DNA of 64,000 nt from Costus lasius (taxonomy: Eukaryota > Streptophyta > Magnoliopsida > Zingiberales > Costaceae), in the NCBI GenBank assembly GCA_027563935.2, contig CM050449.1, positions 15,018,501-15,082,500 on the forward strand. Reading direction: 5' to 3'. Below the pieces are notes generated by a model, which was not told the origin of the DNA, did not search any database, and saw only the letters and a program-made list of their open reading frames with translations. This document shows, piece after piece, positions 12,719-22,870 of this stretch (positions within the stretch are counted from its first letter, which is position 1; each line of letters opens with the position of its first letter). The position numbers were made by a program, and so were the translations under genes.

Positions 12719-12826
12719 TGTTAGAGATTCTGTATAATGGTACCCGTTAGGGTTAACGGGGGTATTAAAGGGGATATGCGTGTACAGTAAAGCAACTTTT
12801 CACTTTTCTCTTTCAAACTTGTAACA
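12719..12826 (+). repeat. 3' LTR of copia-1
   Basis: The LTR starts with TGTTAGAG directly after the purine tract and ends TTGTAACA, a TG...CA terminal pair. At about 108 bp it is short, similar to the 132-bp LTR of the related copia-2. No second copy is present in the window. Confidence 0.75.
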
Positions 12827-12949
12827 GTGAGGAGAGGAGAGGTAGGGGTGGGTGGGGAGGGGGTGAGGAGAGGAGAGGGAGGAGGGGGGGGGGGGGGGTA
12901 GTGGTGAGGAGAGGTAAGGGTGGGTGGTGGGTGGGGGGGGGGGTGTTGT
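12827..12949 (+). repeat. G-rich simple-sequence tract
   Basis: The plus strand is almost pure G/A/T with many runs of three or more G, including long uninterrupted G runs near 12883 and 12935. A second long G run lies near 13181-13193. It is capable of forming G-quadruplexes. It sits immediately after the copia-1 LTR end. Confidence 0.8.
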
Positions 12950-13405
12950 GACGGCATGCCCCTCGGTCAAAAGTTTGAATCCTGCTGTAGACGAAATATG
13001 CGCAGGTAGAACTGGCTGGGGTTCGGGGCTCTTGACCTGGCGTGTGATGGGTGCCTATGTGCAGATCGCTAATTGAGGCAGCATGGTGTCGTGGCCGAGT
13101 GCCATGGGTAGAGAGGTGTGCCGTGTAGGAGAGAAGAGGAGGGGGGCGGGGAGGGGTGAGGAGAGGAGAAGAGAGAGGGGGGGGGGGGGGGGGGTTATGA
13201 CGGCATGCCCCTCGGCCCACCTCTCCGTGAGGGGAGGTCAAGAGTTCGAATCCTGCTGTAGACGAAATATGCGCAGGTAGAATTGGCTGGGGTTCGGGGC
13301 TCTTGACCTAGCGTGTGATGGGTGGCTACGTGCAGATCGCTGATTGAGGCAGCATGGGGCCGTAGCCGAGTGCCATGGGTCGAGAGGCGTGCCGTGTAGC
13401 AGAGT
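12950..13405. repeat. Two copies of a ~200-bp block with tRNA-like B box (SINE-like)
   Basis: Blocks at about 12950-13128 and 13199-13405 share long identical stretches (GACGGCATGCCCCTCGG, CTGCTGTAGACGAAATATGC and others). Each contains a pol III B-box-like motif (GTTTGAATCC at 12973, GTTCGAATCC at 13244) and an A-box-like GGCCGAGTGCC / AGCCGAGTGCC farther downstream. The order suggests tandem or truncated copies of a tRNA-derived SINE rather than a tRNA gene; no cloverleaf can be formed. Confidence 0.5.
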
Positions 13406-13486
13406 TATTTGAGCACGGAATGGTACATCAGTTAGAACTGGAGTTTGATACTCCTGATTTCTTGCCACTCAAGTTAAAAGAAGTCG

Positions 13487-13801
13487 GTGACGCAAGACAA
13501 TTTCCGCGTGCTTACTATACATGCCTCTTTTCCAAGACTAGGTAATAATATTTTCAAACCAATAAGCAGATATGTAATTATCCATTTTGGCAGGATTTGG
13601 ACACAAGACTTGGTGGCTTCATTTTTTACAAGCATTTATGATCCAAGAGTTTATAACATGGACGTGCATGATAAGCCTCCGACTTATTTCAGCATCTGGT
13701 CCGATACTTTTGACCAAGTAGTGGACACAACTTTTTTAAAAGTCTGGTACAGAAACATGATGGACCGTGACATGGAGGCTTTATCACTACGAGCCGGATA
13801 A
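13487..13801 (+). pseudogene. Unassigned ORF in caulimovirid fragment 1
   Basis: A 104-codon frame with a tryptophan/aspartate-rich core (YDPRVYNMDVHDKPP, FDQVVDTTFLKVWYRN). I do not recognise the family. Its place just upstream of the TATA-like box and primer site is where the last viral ORF ends in caulimovirids, which is the only basis for linking it to the virus. A further frame (13826-14095) overlaps the promoter and is probably not a gene. Confidence 0.35.
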
Positions 13802-13963
13802 CAACGAATTTATTCTTGACGATTAGTGATGTACGAAAAGATGACAAGAAGTAGTGGCCACATTATCCAACAAAGCAAAGTGCTAACTTTTGGCAAAGAA
13901 GAATCGGATTTCAAATTTCATACAATTCAGGATAGAATGGGACAACTGGGAGGAGTCTTTGTA

Positions 13964-14068
13964 GCTATAAATAAACCTGATTACCTCTATAAGAGGATAT
14001 CTTGTGGTCGTGTATGTTTGTATGAGTGTGTGTGGTTTGTAGCCTGTAGCGCGAAGTGGTATCAGAGC
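13964..14068 (+). promoter_or_regulatory. TATA-like box and tRNA-Met primer-binding site of fragment 1
   Basis: GCTATAAATAAACC at about 13964 is a TATA-like box. TGGTATCAGAGC, complementary to the 3' end of initiator tRNA-Met, lies at 14057-14068. The predicted RNA start would be only 60-70 nt from the primer site, a short pre-primer leader like that of the 63-kb integrant (about 160 nt). Confidence 0.6.
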
Positions 14069-14263
14069 TGTGGAAGGAAAAATATCCTCGTATGACAATA
14101 GGAGTTGCACCTCGTATGCATTTTACATACCAGGTCTTACAAGAGATATGCAAGCAAAATGAGATTAATAGACAGGTGAAAGATTTTTTGTTTTGTCAAT
14201 CTATAGCTGTGCATATCTAAGAAATATTTAAGAAAATCATCTACTTACAAGTCTCACCCACAC

Positions 14264-14542
14264 AAAAATTTTGTCAGGAAATTCAAAAGGAAGAAACCAG
14301 GAAACACGAAATGTAAATGTTCCATTTGCGGAGAGATTGAACATTATGCTAATAACTGCACAAGTAAAAAGGTAAACAAAGAAAGATTAGCAATATATCA
14401 GCAGTTGGAACTTGTGCCAGAATTAGACATTGTTAGCGTAGGAGAAGATGAAGATCCCGATGATTCAAATCTTTGCTCTTTCTCGGATGACGATGACACA
14501 GAGCAGTCTCAACTTATTCTGATGGTTAGAGATTTTGATTAG
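14264..14542 (+). pseudogene. Caulimovirid coat-protein zinc-finger region
   Basis: A basic stretch (HKNFVRKFKRKKPGNTK) leads into CKCSICGEIEHYANNC at 14312-14359, the CXCX2CX4HX4C finger found in caulimovirid capsid regions, where it binds nucleic acid. An acidic tail (GEDEDPDDSN, FSDDDDTE) follows, as in that family. The frame stops at TAG 14540-14542. Confidence 0.75.
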
Positions 14543-14632
14543 AACTCAGAAAGGGCAAATTTTCAAATGCCCAGAGAAATTACCGAGTGTTCTCACCAAT
14601 GGGATTTCCACCTAGAGCTTCCACCATTCTAG

Positions 14633-14742
14633 AATAAATGCTTATTCTGCCCCATTAAGACAGTTCAGTGGGCTCGAGCTAGATGTACAAATTGTTTAAT
14701 CATTGTTTGTTCATTTTGCAGCAAGCTCAAGTTGGGCCTGGA
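14633..14742 (+). pseudogene. Badnavirus-type Cys-rich motif, fragment 1
   Basis: Codons 14639-14719 spell C..C, 11 residues, C..C, 4 residues, C..C, matching CX2CX11CX2CX4CX2C, which is described for badnaviruses and rice tungro bacilliform virus. It is in the same frame as the zinc finger but separated from it by stops at 14540 and 14630. The matching motif occurs again, on the plus strand, at 61502-61582. Confidence 0.75.
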
Positions 14743-14916
14743 CATTCCTTTAAGGCCTCAGCCACTCAGAAAGCCCAAAACTAATTTACGACAACTAACA
14801 GAAGAACAGGCGCTCGACACATTGTTGATCTGGTAGTAGAGATAGAATATCTGAAAAAGAAAAATCATAAAGGAAAAGGAGTAATAATTGATGAAACACC
14901 TTTAGAAGAAATTATT

Positions 14917-15129
14917 ATGAAAGTAGAAGAGAAAACTGTCAGATACGCCAGCATTAGCAACAATCTGTTAAACTTGACGGCGACATTAGAAATTGAAAAC
15001 AAGACCTACAATCTACAGGCTATATTGGATACAGAAGCCTCGAAATGTTGTATTGCTCCAACGGCACTACCAGCACATTGTTATGAAAACACTAACGAAT
15101 ATACTGTCTATGGAGTTAACAGTGTGTAA
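14917..15129 (+). pseudogene. Caulimovirid aspartic protease fragment, active site altered
   Basis: The frame contains AILDTEASKCCI and YTVYGVNSV, the layout of the pararetroviral protease that cleaves the viral polyprotein. The catalytic D-T/S-G triad reads D-T-E (15028-15036), replacing the glycine, which would be expected to abolish activity. It lies in a different frame from the zinc finger and ends at a stop; recognisable protease sequence continues weakly in another frame to about 15230. Confidence 0.7.
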
Positions 15130-15234
15130 GTGATAAAGAAGAGGTTGAAAAATGGTTTTTTGATTTTGAACAAGGAGAAGTACCCAATGCTATTTACCTA
15201 CGCACTGCCACTATCTATTGGTGACCATACCCAG

Positions 15235-16330
15235 TTAATAATTTTATTTTATTTATGTGACTAAAGTGTTAAGTTTAAACTTGTACTAAGACCCTTGTTT
15301 GACTCATTTTGACATCACAGGTCAACATAGGTCAAATGTAGTCCACTAGAGGTCAACTAGTGGTCAAATATAAAGTAAATAAAATATCATCCCCTCAAAA
15401 GAAATCTCAAAGCATCAGTCTCCTAAAACGATCCGAATCACACAATAATTCGATCAGAGGGTAAATGATCAGTATGAAAACTCGAGTGTCTAGGTGTGCT
15501 ACCCTGTAGATTCTTTAGATGTTGGCAGTGATAATTAAATCATCATAAGCAATAAGTGACACATAGCAGTACATCATTACTACCCAAGTCATTAGAATAA
15601 ATGTCACCATCGACAACCTCTAAAACTGCGACAAAGTGTAAGTATAAAATTGTGTTTTTGCCAGACTGATGTCCAGATTGGGCAAGCATGTCACACTTGT
15701 TGATCCCAATATTATAGCATGACTAAATTAGGTTCTCACCTGGGTATGGTCATACACTTTCAGTCATCCATAGAAGGGTGCCATGGACAATTAAGCTTCT
15801 CCGGAGGGAAGGGGCAAATCCTCTCTTGGCACATTGAATCTCTCATATAGCTCATGATGAACCCAATGACAACCGTTATGACTTCCTTTTTACGGCGAAG
15901 CGTTAGGTTGTATCAAAGTGTCTCATTCACCATATATAGATGTGAATGCTCTCAAGTCTAGGACAATCGTAACTCTGTCACTGTGATCTTCATCTTGTGA
16001 CACCAAGATGAATCTTCACGGTGGGCCGGTCTAGTATATCTCCCTTGATATATCTATATGTCTGCGTTAGCAACCCATGCTCAACCAACCCATATACTAG
16101 TTTCAAGTGAATCATAGTTGTCTCATATCCACCATGATTCTTGACCGAGGACAAAACTGAGATAAGACAAACATCTATCTTTTAGGGACATCATACATGC
16201 AACTATACATGTGCGCAAATGTACATATTTGCATAACAACAACCATGCCAGGATATCTCATCTATCAACTAGATGTGATACACATATCCCATTGGACCAT
16301 CTCAAAGGTCCTAGGGCATAAACACTAACA
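15235..16330 (-). repeat. Truncated 3' LTR of the outer element
   Basis: It aligns along its whole length with 30660-31797 at high similarity and shares the terminal CACTAACA. The 5' LTR contains a roughly 40-bp internal duplication (about 31700-31740, CCATGCCAGGATAT repeated) that is absent here. The part equivalent to 30045-30659 is missing. Confidence 0.85.
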
Positions 16331-18118
16331 ATCTCCCACTTGCACTAGGACCATGACCTCAGCGTCATCTCCCAGGCTCGACCTACCATGCTCATGCTGT
16401 GCCAGAGCACTGGTTAATGGGCCCCACTATGTCAATGTCAAAATCTGCTATGTCTTTATTACCTCTGACCCCAAGACAAGGTATTAGCACTTGAGTATGT
16501 TGTTTTGAATCTCATGAAGTTCAACAAAGAACTCAAACTTCTTCAAACTGCTTCTAAAAGCATGAACATACTCTGCTTTTATGTAGTCTGCTCTGAAGCT
16601 CCCACAGCTTCAAGCACACTGCTACATTGATAGCTAGAATGTCACTCTGGTCTGGCTGGAATAAGCTACCAAATGTGAACACTGAGCTTTTCCTGCCATT
16701 TTAAGACCAAAAACCACCCCTTAATTCTTTATAGAATCTAAGTGTGTTTTCTGTTCCTTATCCAGTGCCTAGCACCTAGACTAGACTTGGTACCAACAAG
16801 TCTCCAAGCTCCCATTGAACTCGGGTACTATAAGGTAAAGATTCATTGTCCTTGCTAGGAGTTATCCATAACACAGGCACACATGAATCGATTCAACCCT
16901 TATTCCCACATTTCCTGAACCCTAGGTTGCCCACAACCTGTATACATGGTTCAAATTCCATCCTTGACCTTTTTGTGCTAAGTGGTTGACCTTGGACTGA
17001 ATCCAAGTCAAACTTCATCCCATTTGCTTTTTTAAAGAAAGACTTTTCTAAGAGAACAACATTATGAGCAACAATCACTTGTCTTCCTGTGGGTCTATGG
17101 AAACTTGTATCCCTAAGTGAACTTAGGATACACCACTTACACTTTATCAGATCTTGGTTCTATATTACTAGAACCTCAGATATATGACCCAAAGACTCAT
17201 ATCTCTAGATCCAAGTACTGAGTCATGTCATCTCCTTACTTAGAGATACATTTAAGATGGAATTAAGATCAGTGGAAGAAGCTTTTAGCATTACCTCATA
17301 AGAGATACATATGACTTTTAATTCTCCCATTAGAACCACCTACCAAGGTATTCTTTAGGATGTATGAGCTATGAGCTAGCCTCATACATAATGATAGTCA
17401 TCTATAACTCAAGTATTCTTCATTCTTCTTACACTGAAGTTTACTCATGAATTTCTATAAGCTGGTTATGAATTCCTTTCTTTTGACCCTTAGTCCACTT
17501 CTCTTTACTTGGTAAAGGACATTTATTTTCTATCAATAAACAAGTATCTGTCTATCTTTCATGTCTCGAAAGAGGTTAAGATAGCCAATCTCCTAGAAGG
17601 AATTGATTCTAAGACTTCATTTGCATGAAGTCATTGGATATCTTGTTTATGATAAAGGATAACTAGGTCATAAGATTGGTATTCAATACGAACCAATTAT
17701 TAAATTCACTTTAGTTATTTTGTTACCATATTACTTGTACATTGTAATGACAAGAGATTTGCAAATAATAAGAATACCAAATTTTCTTTATTCCAAAAAT
17801 TCTATTCCCAAGGAATAGATATAATGTCAATTACATAATAGAAAAGAATGAAACAATCCTATTATCGGTTATAGAGAGAGTGACAAGACAGCACCCTGTT
17901 CTCCATAATCAACGGTTAGTCCCTCAATGTTAACCTTGTCCTATTTCTACTGAGCACCTGCATATTTTTGCAAATATCAGTCTCAACATGCGGTATTAAA
18001 TACCCATGGTTAGAAATAGACAACATAAGATATGGTAACAAAATTACTTGAGCCTGAAGACGAAATGTCACTTCTCCTCACCTCATTCTGAAGTCGCTTG
18101 AAACCTTTTCTTAAGTGC
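16331..18118 (-). other. Non-coding internal region of the outer element
   Basis: The polypurine tract adjoins the LTR at 16331. The remaining 1.8 kb is AT-rich, full of stops in all frames, and shows no RT, integrase or protease motif, although pol would be expected here in an autonomous copia element. Confidence 0.55.
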
Positions 18119-18416
18119 CTAACTTTTCCTACCTTTTTCAATCTTTATTTTTCCCAATGCTTTAGTCAAGCCCTTAGGCTTACTAGTGCACTGAGGGATC
18201 ACCTTAGTGGCGCTAATACTCTCAATACTAGCTTGTCCCTGGAGGAGCTGCTTCAAATTATTAATAATTTTGAAAGCACTCAACCCTTCAAATAGCTCAC
18301 GCCATTTAGGAGACATATTGGCTAGCATAAGCTGTATAGCCTCTAAAGCATCCTTTTTCAGCTGCTGAGGCTGTAGATGAAATAAGTTCAGGAATTGGCA
18401 TCTCAAGAATGTACAG
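18119..18416 (-). pseudogene. gag: gag fragment of the outer element
   Basis: The minus strand reads LYILEMPIPEL at the insertion edge and then LMLANMSPKWRELFEGLSAF and IINNLKQLLQGQA, the pattern of plant copia UBN2-type gag proteins. The two parts are in different frames, so it is degenerate. The upstream part of the same gag (LSIVLRSERN) lies on the other side of copia-2 at about 27609-27647, which confirms that copia-2 inserted within this gag. Confidence 0.7.
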
Positions 18417-18548
18417 TGTTGGATTAGAAAGGAATCATTATCATTTCAAAAACCTAATCTCTTTACACCATACACAAGTATATATACACCCTACCATTAA
18501 CCATAACGGGTTAATGGGTAAGACCCTGATTATGTAGCATATCCAACA
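18417..18548 (-). repeat. 3' LTR of copia-2 and adjoining purine tract
   Basis: The 132-bp LTR reads TGTTGGATATGC...CTAATCCAACA on the minus strand. The purine tract (GAGGGGGAG, minus strand of 18549-18557) directly precedes it. The flanking TACAG at 18412-18416 is CTGTA on the minus strand. Confidence 0.9.
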
Positions 18549-18764
18549 CTCCCCCTCAAGCTGGAGCATGTATATCAGTCATGCCCAGTTTGTTACACAA
18601 AGGAGAAAATTTTGACGGTCCCAAAGATTTTGTAAAAATATCAGCCAGCTCTTCTTCATATTTGATGTAGGGAAGATGAATGAACTTGTTGGAGATAGCA
18701 TCCCTGATGAAATGACAATCCACTTCAATGTGTTTTGTCCTTTCATGAAATACTGGATTGTTTG
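18549..18764 (-). pseudogene. pol: copia-2 RNase H C-terminal tail, cut off by X1
   Basis: The minus strand encodes NPVFHERTKHIEVDCHFIRD and ends TDIHAPA, matching the copia-1 RNase H end. It joins exactly to the segment ending FCDNQAAIFITN at 23486 once X1 and one copy of the 5-bp duplication are removed. Confidence 0.9.
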
Positions 18765-19200
18765 TGTGGGGTCATTTTTGTTACATTGAGAATGTATTAT
18801 GACCGTTTCAAATCCACCTCAAGTTAATAAGACTTTTTGTTTAATGGGTTCTGACTTCCAATGAACGCAAGCATTCATTGTTAATTACCCCTAAGAGTAG
18901 GGAACCTTTGATTAAGAGATCTACAATACGCAACGAGATAAGAGAAAGAAATCGGACAATATCATTTTATAAACGTAACGAAATACAAAACTTGACATAT
19001 TTAAACGGTGAGAAAATGGGCTTTTTCATCAATTTAAATATCATGCGCCCACCGGACATTCGGCTTTGAAGCACTATAATGAGTGATACCCGGTCTAGGC
19101 AACCCGATGTTATATTGAGGAACTACGCCCCGATGGTAAACATCGACGTACGCACCTCCCAAACAGTATTCCATCGCAATTGCATTTAGACGTGTTGGGT

Positions 19201-19660
19201 ATTTGATTTAGAAATTCATCCGGCTTTGCGGCGTATTGGATGATTTAATTTTGGGAGATTACCCGGCCTCGCGGTGTGTTGGATAATCTAACTTAGAAAT
19301 TCATCCGGCTTTGCGGCGTATTGGATGATTTAATTTTGGGAAATTACCCGGCCTCGCGGCGTGTTGGATAATTTAGCTTAGAAATTCATCCGGCTTTGCA
19401 GCGTATTGGATGATTTAATTTTGGGAAATTACCCGGCCTCGTGGCGTGTTGGATAACTTAATTTAGGAATTCATCCGGCTTTGCAGCGTATTGGATGATT
19501 TAATTTTGGGAAACTACCCGGCCTCGCGGCGTGTTGGATAACTTAATTTAGGAATTCATCCGGCTTTGTAGCGTATTGGATGATTTAATTTTGGGAAACT
19601 ACCCGGCCTCGCGGCGTGTTGGATAATTTAGTTTAGAAATTCATCCAGCCTTACCGAATG
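19201..19660. repeat. 85-bp-period minisatellite in X1
   Basis: At least five tandem units of about 85 bp are present, each made of two related half-units of about 42 bp (CCGGCTTTGCGGCGTATTGG... and CCCGGCCTCGCGGCGTGTTGG...). Copies differ by scattered substitutions. The downstream sequence (GTCGACGTACGCACCTCC) also occurs after the X2 array near 43026 and earlier at about 19145. Confidence 0.9.
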
Positions 19661-20181
19661 AAACGTTATATCGAGGAGCTGCGCCCCGACGCTAAACGTC
19701 GACGTACGCACCTCCCAAACGATATTCCGTCGCATTGGTCTAAGGCGTTCAAATCCTATCTAAACACGTTATTTAAATTGCAGTAGCGCGTAGTGCCATT
19801 GACTCCCAGCCGCATTGTCCGGGTTAGAATTTGAAGGGAGAACTTAATCATGCCACGTAACTCTATACTGGCTTCGTAACTTTAGTTGAGGAGTAGTTTG
19901 ACCTCGCAACTTCGATCAAAGGGCAGAATTTCTTCCCCTCCCCTGTTATGAGGATAGTCAGTCAGCGAGTGGAATTTGGGTGGAGCGGAGCTCACTTTGA
20001 CCGTTTGACGAAATCTGGCAACCCCGTCTAACCAGCGGAGATCAATGAATTTAAATGATGCTTGGGCGGATGTGAAAGTATGAACAGAGAGGGCACGGGT
20101 GAAGCGTCTTGGAATTGGTGCGGCGTATTAAGGTCCCTTTAAACCTACTGCTTAATGCTATCGTCAATCTAGCCTCTCTCG

Positions 20182-20520
20182 TCAAGTCGAAATCAAAGAG
20201 GACGGAATTATGTTATCCAGGTCCTTGGTTTCACGATTTACGATTGGAGAGTAAAGTTGACCATTCAAAAGACAGACGCGTCCCTTTTGTCGCTCAGGCG
20301 ACGAGCAGATCGCGAGCAGCTCATCCAGGCGACGGCTGCTTTCGGACGAGGGGGTAGCACTGGTTCCCTGAAAAGCGGCAGAGACGGAGAGGACTCGCCT
20401 ACCTCTGGCGACAGTGGTAGTGGGATTAGGGTTCCGGGTGGCGACCATCGAGGACACGGCATTGGTGGCCAAGTGAGAAGATAGACAACCGTTGGCGAAT
20501 CGTGTTACGGCGGTGGCCAC
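20182..20520 (-). CDS. Unrecognised GC-rich ORF inside X1 with organelle-transit-like N-terminus
   Basis: The 112-codon minus-strand frame begins MATAVTRFANGCLSSHLATN and is rich in Ala, Ser, Thr and Arg with few acidic residues, as in plastid or mitochondrial transit peptides. A more polar segment follows (SSRRLDELLAICSSPERQKG). I cannot name a family. The GC content differs from the AT-rich flanks of X1. It may be a captured gene fragment, a retroelement leader frame, or chance. Confidence 0.25.
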   Translation of the reverse strand: MATAVTRFANGCLSSHLATNAVSSMVATRNPNPTTTVARGRRVLSVSAAFQGTSATPSSESSRRLDELLAICSSPERQKGRVCLLNGQLYSPIVNRETKDLDNIIPSSLIST

Positions 20521-22870
20521 TCCACACCGAATTTGAGCTCCATGGGGGGCAGAGAGCAGGGATCGGCGTTCCCAGGGCGAAGAGCATCCTGGCCCAGTGG
20601 TTCATTCATGGAAGGGACAGCATCGGCGGAAGATGTCCGTGATGGAGCCGTAGATGGTGACGGCAACGAGAAATGGCTGCAGCCTATATGGATTTGGGTC
20701 TGAGGTTGATCATGAAAGTGCGGGGATGCGCGTATTTTCTTAGGGCTATGGTCGAAAACGAGGTTGGCTTTTCGATTGTTACTATTGCCATTGGTGCTCT
20801 TGGTATTTGCTTCGGTTGAGAATTTCTTTTAGCTCACTTCGTCTTCTTCATCCTCGCCTCAGTATACTTCATTCGTCACCTTCTTTTTAAGCTAAAAGAG
20901 ATCCCTCACGTTCGGATTTACATATAAACTGTTACTCCTTTTATTCATTTATCTGTTTACATTCTTGTTATATTCTCATTGATTTCAGGATTCCTTCCGG
21001 CGGATCGAGAGAATTCTTCATCGACTATTAGGGCTAGCCGTTCTTCTAATTTTCAACGGCAGCCGCAGGATTGGATCCGCCTCACACCTGAGTCCGACAA
21101 CAACTGCATTCGGGTCGGATCTTACGATAAATCCATTTCGAGGCAGCAAAGCGGACGTAGTTTTCCTAATCACTTCGTCTCCTTCGCCTTTCCTCATAAC
21201 GGCTCTATTCCAACTTTGACAGGTCCTTTGGGCTCGAACTTGGGTGCCGGTGAAGCTTCTGGCGTATAAAGACGATCGGCGACTTTCTGGGTAGGACTTA
21301 TTTCCGCGACCAACTGTCAACCAGGCGATTTCATCCTCCCTCGGTTTCTCCTCCTACCCCCTCGACGCATCCCCTTTACTACCGTTTTTCCTCTTCCTCT
21401 TTTTTTACAGTGGTGCCTCAAGGCGAAATCAGCTCCAAGGTTTGGTGCGGCGTTTTTTTTTTGCTGAACAGATCTTTTAGGAAATTCGGCCGGTGAGCAT
21501 TTGTCTGTTGTATTCTTATTTAAGTAGTCACTTCTCTTTTCACCTTGGTGGATTCCAGATATACAGCTTATTCGTCACTCTTTTTTTCTTGGCGAAAATC
21601 TCCTGAAGGGATCCCGAGCGGCGGCGAACTCTCGCTGATGAGAACGTCATTCTCCTTCTGTGAGCTCGAGAGAAGACAGGAGGAACTGAATAGGTACTTA
21701 TTTTCTATTTCCGTATTTTTGTTCTATCCTTGTTTCTTTCTTTTCTCTTCTCCTCTTGTTCTTTTCTTTTTTTTTTCTCCTTTTTTTCTTCTTTTTTCTT
21801 TTTTTTATTATATACATATTTTAGCAAATCTTTCTGGTATTTTCTCAGCCTATTCTTACTCTACTTCCTTCTTTTCGGTTTTGCCCCGTTCTATCCCACT
21901 TTACCTGGCTTTTCCCGTCCCCAGGATATCTCAGTTCTTTTAGTTTTCAGTCGTCTTCTCCCTTCCCGTAACGCCATAGGATGCTCAATGCATCTTGGGC
22001 CCCAGAAGCAAAAGGAATGAGAGATGGTGTGTATGTGCCTTTCTGTGATGCCAGGGCACTTAGTGTGCCCATGAAGCCTAAGAAATCCGAGCGATCGAGA
22101 GAAAAAAAATGGTGTGTGCCCTCTGTGATGCCAGGGCACTTAGTGTGCCCATGAAGCCTAAGAAACTCAGACAAAGAAAAAAAATTTCTCTTTCCCCTTT
22201 TTTTTACCTTCTTCCGCTTCCGCCTTCTCCTCTCCTCTCCTGTCCCTTGTGGTGTCTTCCCCCCGTTTTTTTTTTGCCCTTCCAGGCTCCTCTCCCTCGC
22301 CTTTTATAGACCGCAGGCTTTCTCTCTTTCCCTTTTATCTATTTATTTTTATTGCATCTTTTTATGGACTGCCTTTTCTGCTCTTTTCCCCTTTTTCTTT
22401 GTCGACCCTGAACACCTCCTACTTGGAACCTCCTCTTTTTTGTCTTTTCCTTCATTATTGGCCACTGCCAACGTTCTTTCCATTCTTTTCTTTTGGACAG
22501 TGGCTGCCCCTGTCCTTAATGGCTGTATCCTTTACCAAAAAACAAATTGCTGTGTTTGGTCGTACCATCAATAGCTGATTTTCCAGCTGCATTTTCATAG
22601 AAGTCCTTTCTTCAGCTTTCAACTAGAATAGGAGTAGCCGGTAAAGCCAGGACCTCGATTTTAAAGATTTCGAGCGTTCTTCAAGCGTCCTAAGAAAAGC
22701 CTGCACTGATATACAATTTTTTTTGTGTGAATTGGGACTTTTGTTATCATGACTACATCTTAGGACAGCCACTGAGAAACCATTACCAACATGGTTTATT
22801 ATCCCCGATAGAAGACGTGAACTCGGAAGTACCTCCTGATATCCTACTTTACAAGACCAAGTGACAGACT
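20521..22870. other. X1 interior, GC-rich then pyrimidine-rich, no recognised protein
   Basis: 20521-21680 contains short GC-rich open frames without recognisable motifs. 21690-22520 is strongly T/C-rich on the plus strand, giving hydrophobic artefact frames. A direct duplication of about 60 bp lies at 22024-22087 and 22109-22167; each copy has the hairpin GGGCACTTAGTGTGCCC. Confidence 0.5.

Larger units (their letters stand above)
8455..12826 (+). mobile_element. Ty1/copia LTR retrotransposon, 5'-truncated and decayed (copia-1)
   Basis: The order is gag, zinc knuckle, aspartic protease, integrase, reverse transcriptase, RNase H, which is the Ty1/copia order. It is followed by a purine tract (GAGGGGGGGAG, 12708-12718) and a 108-bp 3' LTR (TGTTAGAG...TGTAACA, 12719-12826). 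I find no matching 5' LTR and no TGGTATCA-type primer site upstream of gag, so the 5' end appears lost; the left boundary is approximate. Frame breaks in gag and pol show it is dead. It is the same family as the nested minus-strand copia-2: both proteins share long stretches. Confidence 0.93.
13487..15234 (+). mobile_element. Endogenous caulimovirid fragment 1 (badnavirus/tungrovirus-like), degenerate
   Basis: This is a plus-strand remnant of a plant pararetrovirus. In order it shows an unassigned ORF, a TATA-like box, a perfect 12-nt tRNA-Met primer site, a coat-protein zinc finger, a Cys-rich motif of the badnavirus/RTBV pattern CX2CX11CX2CX4CX2C, and an aspartic protease. The promoter and primer site are followed at once by the zinc-finger region, which should lie kilobases away, so the copy is rearranged. 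Several stops and a frame change interrupt the polyprotein. It ends at about 15234, where a truncated LTR begins. It is a dead fossil copy. Confidence 0.75.

Noticed and set aside
12950..13260. tRNA gene suggested by GTTCGAATCC
   Set aside because: No acceptor or anticodon stem can be paired and the A-box-like motif is downstream of the B box; a SINE-like repeat fits better.
13826..14095. 89-codon frame overlapping the fragment 1 promoter
   Set aside because: It runs across the TATA-like box and the primer site, so it is unlikely to be coding.
19201..19660. Regularly spaced repeats resembling a CRISPR array
   Set aside because: Units are contiguous with no unique spacers, are imperfect, and lie in a plant transposable element. 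This is a minisatellite.
21545..22578. Hydrophobic frames that look like membrane proteins
   Set aside because: They are translations of T/C-rich DNA (Phe, Leu, Ser, Pro only) inside X1, with no start context or homology.
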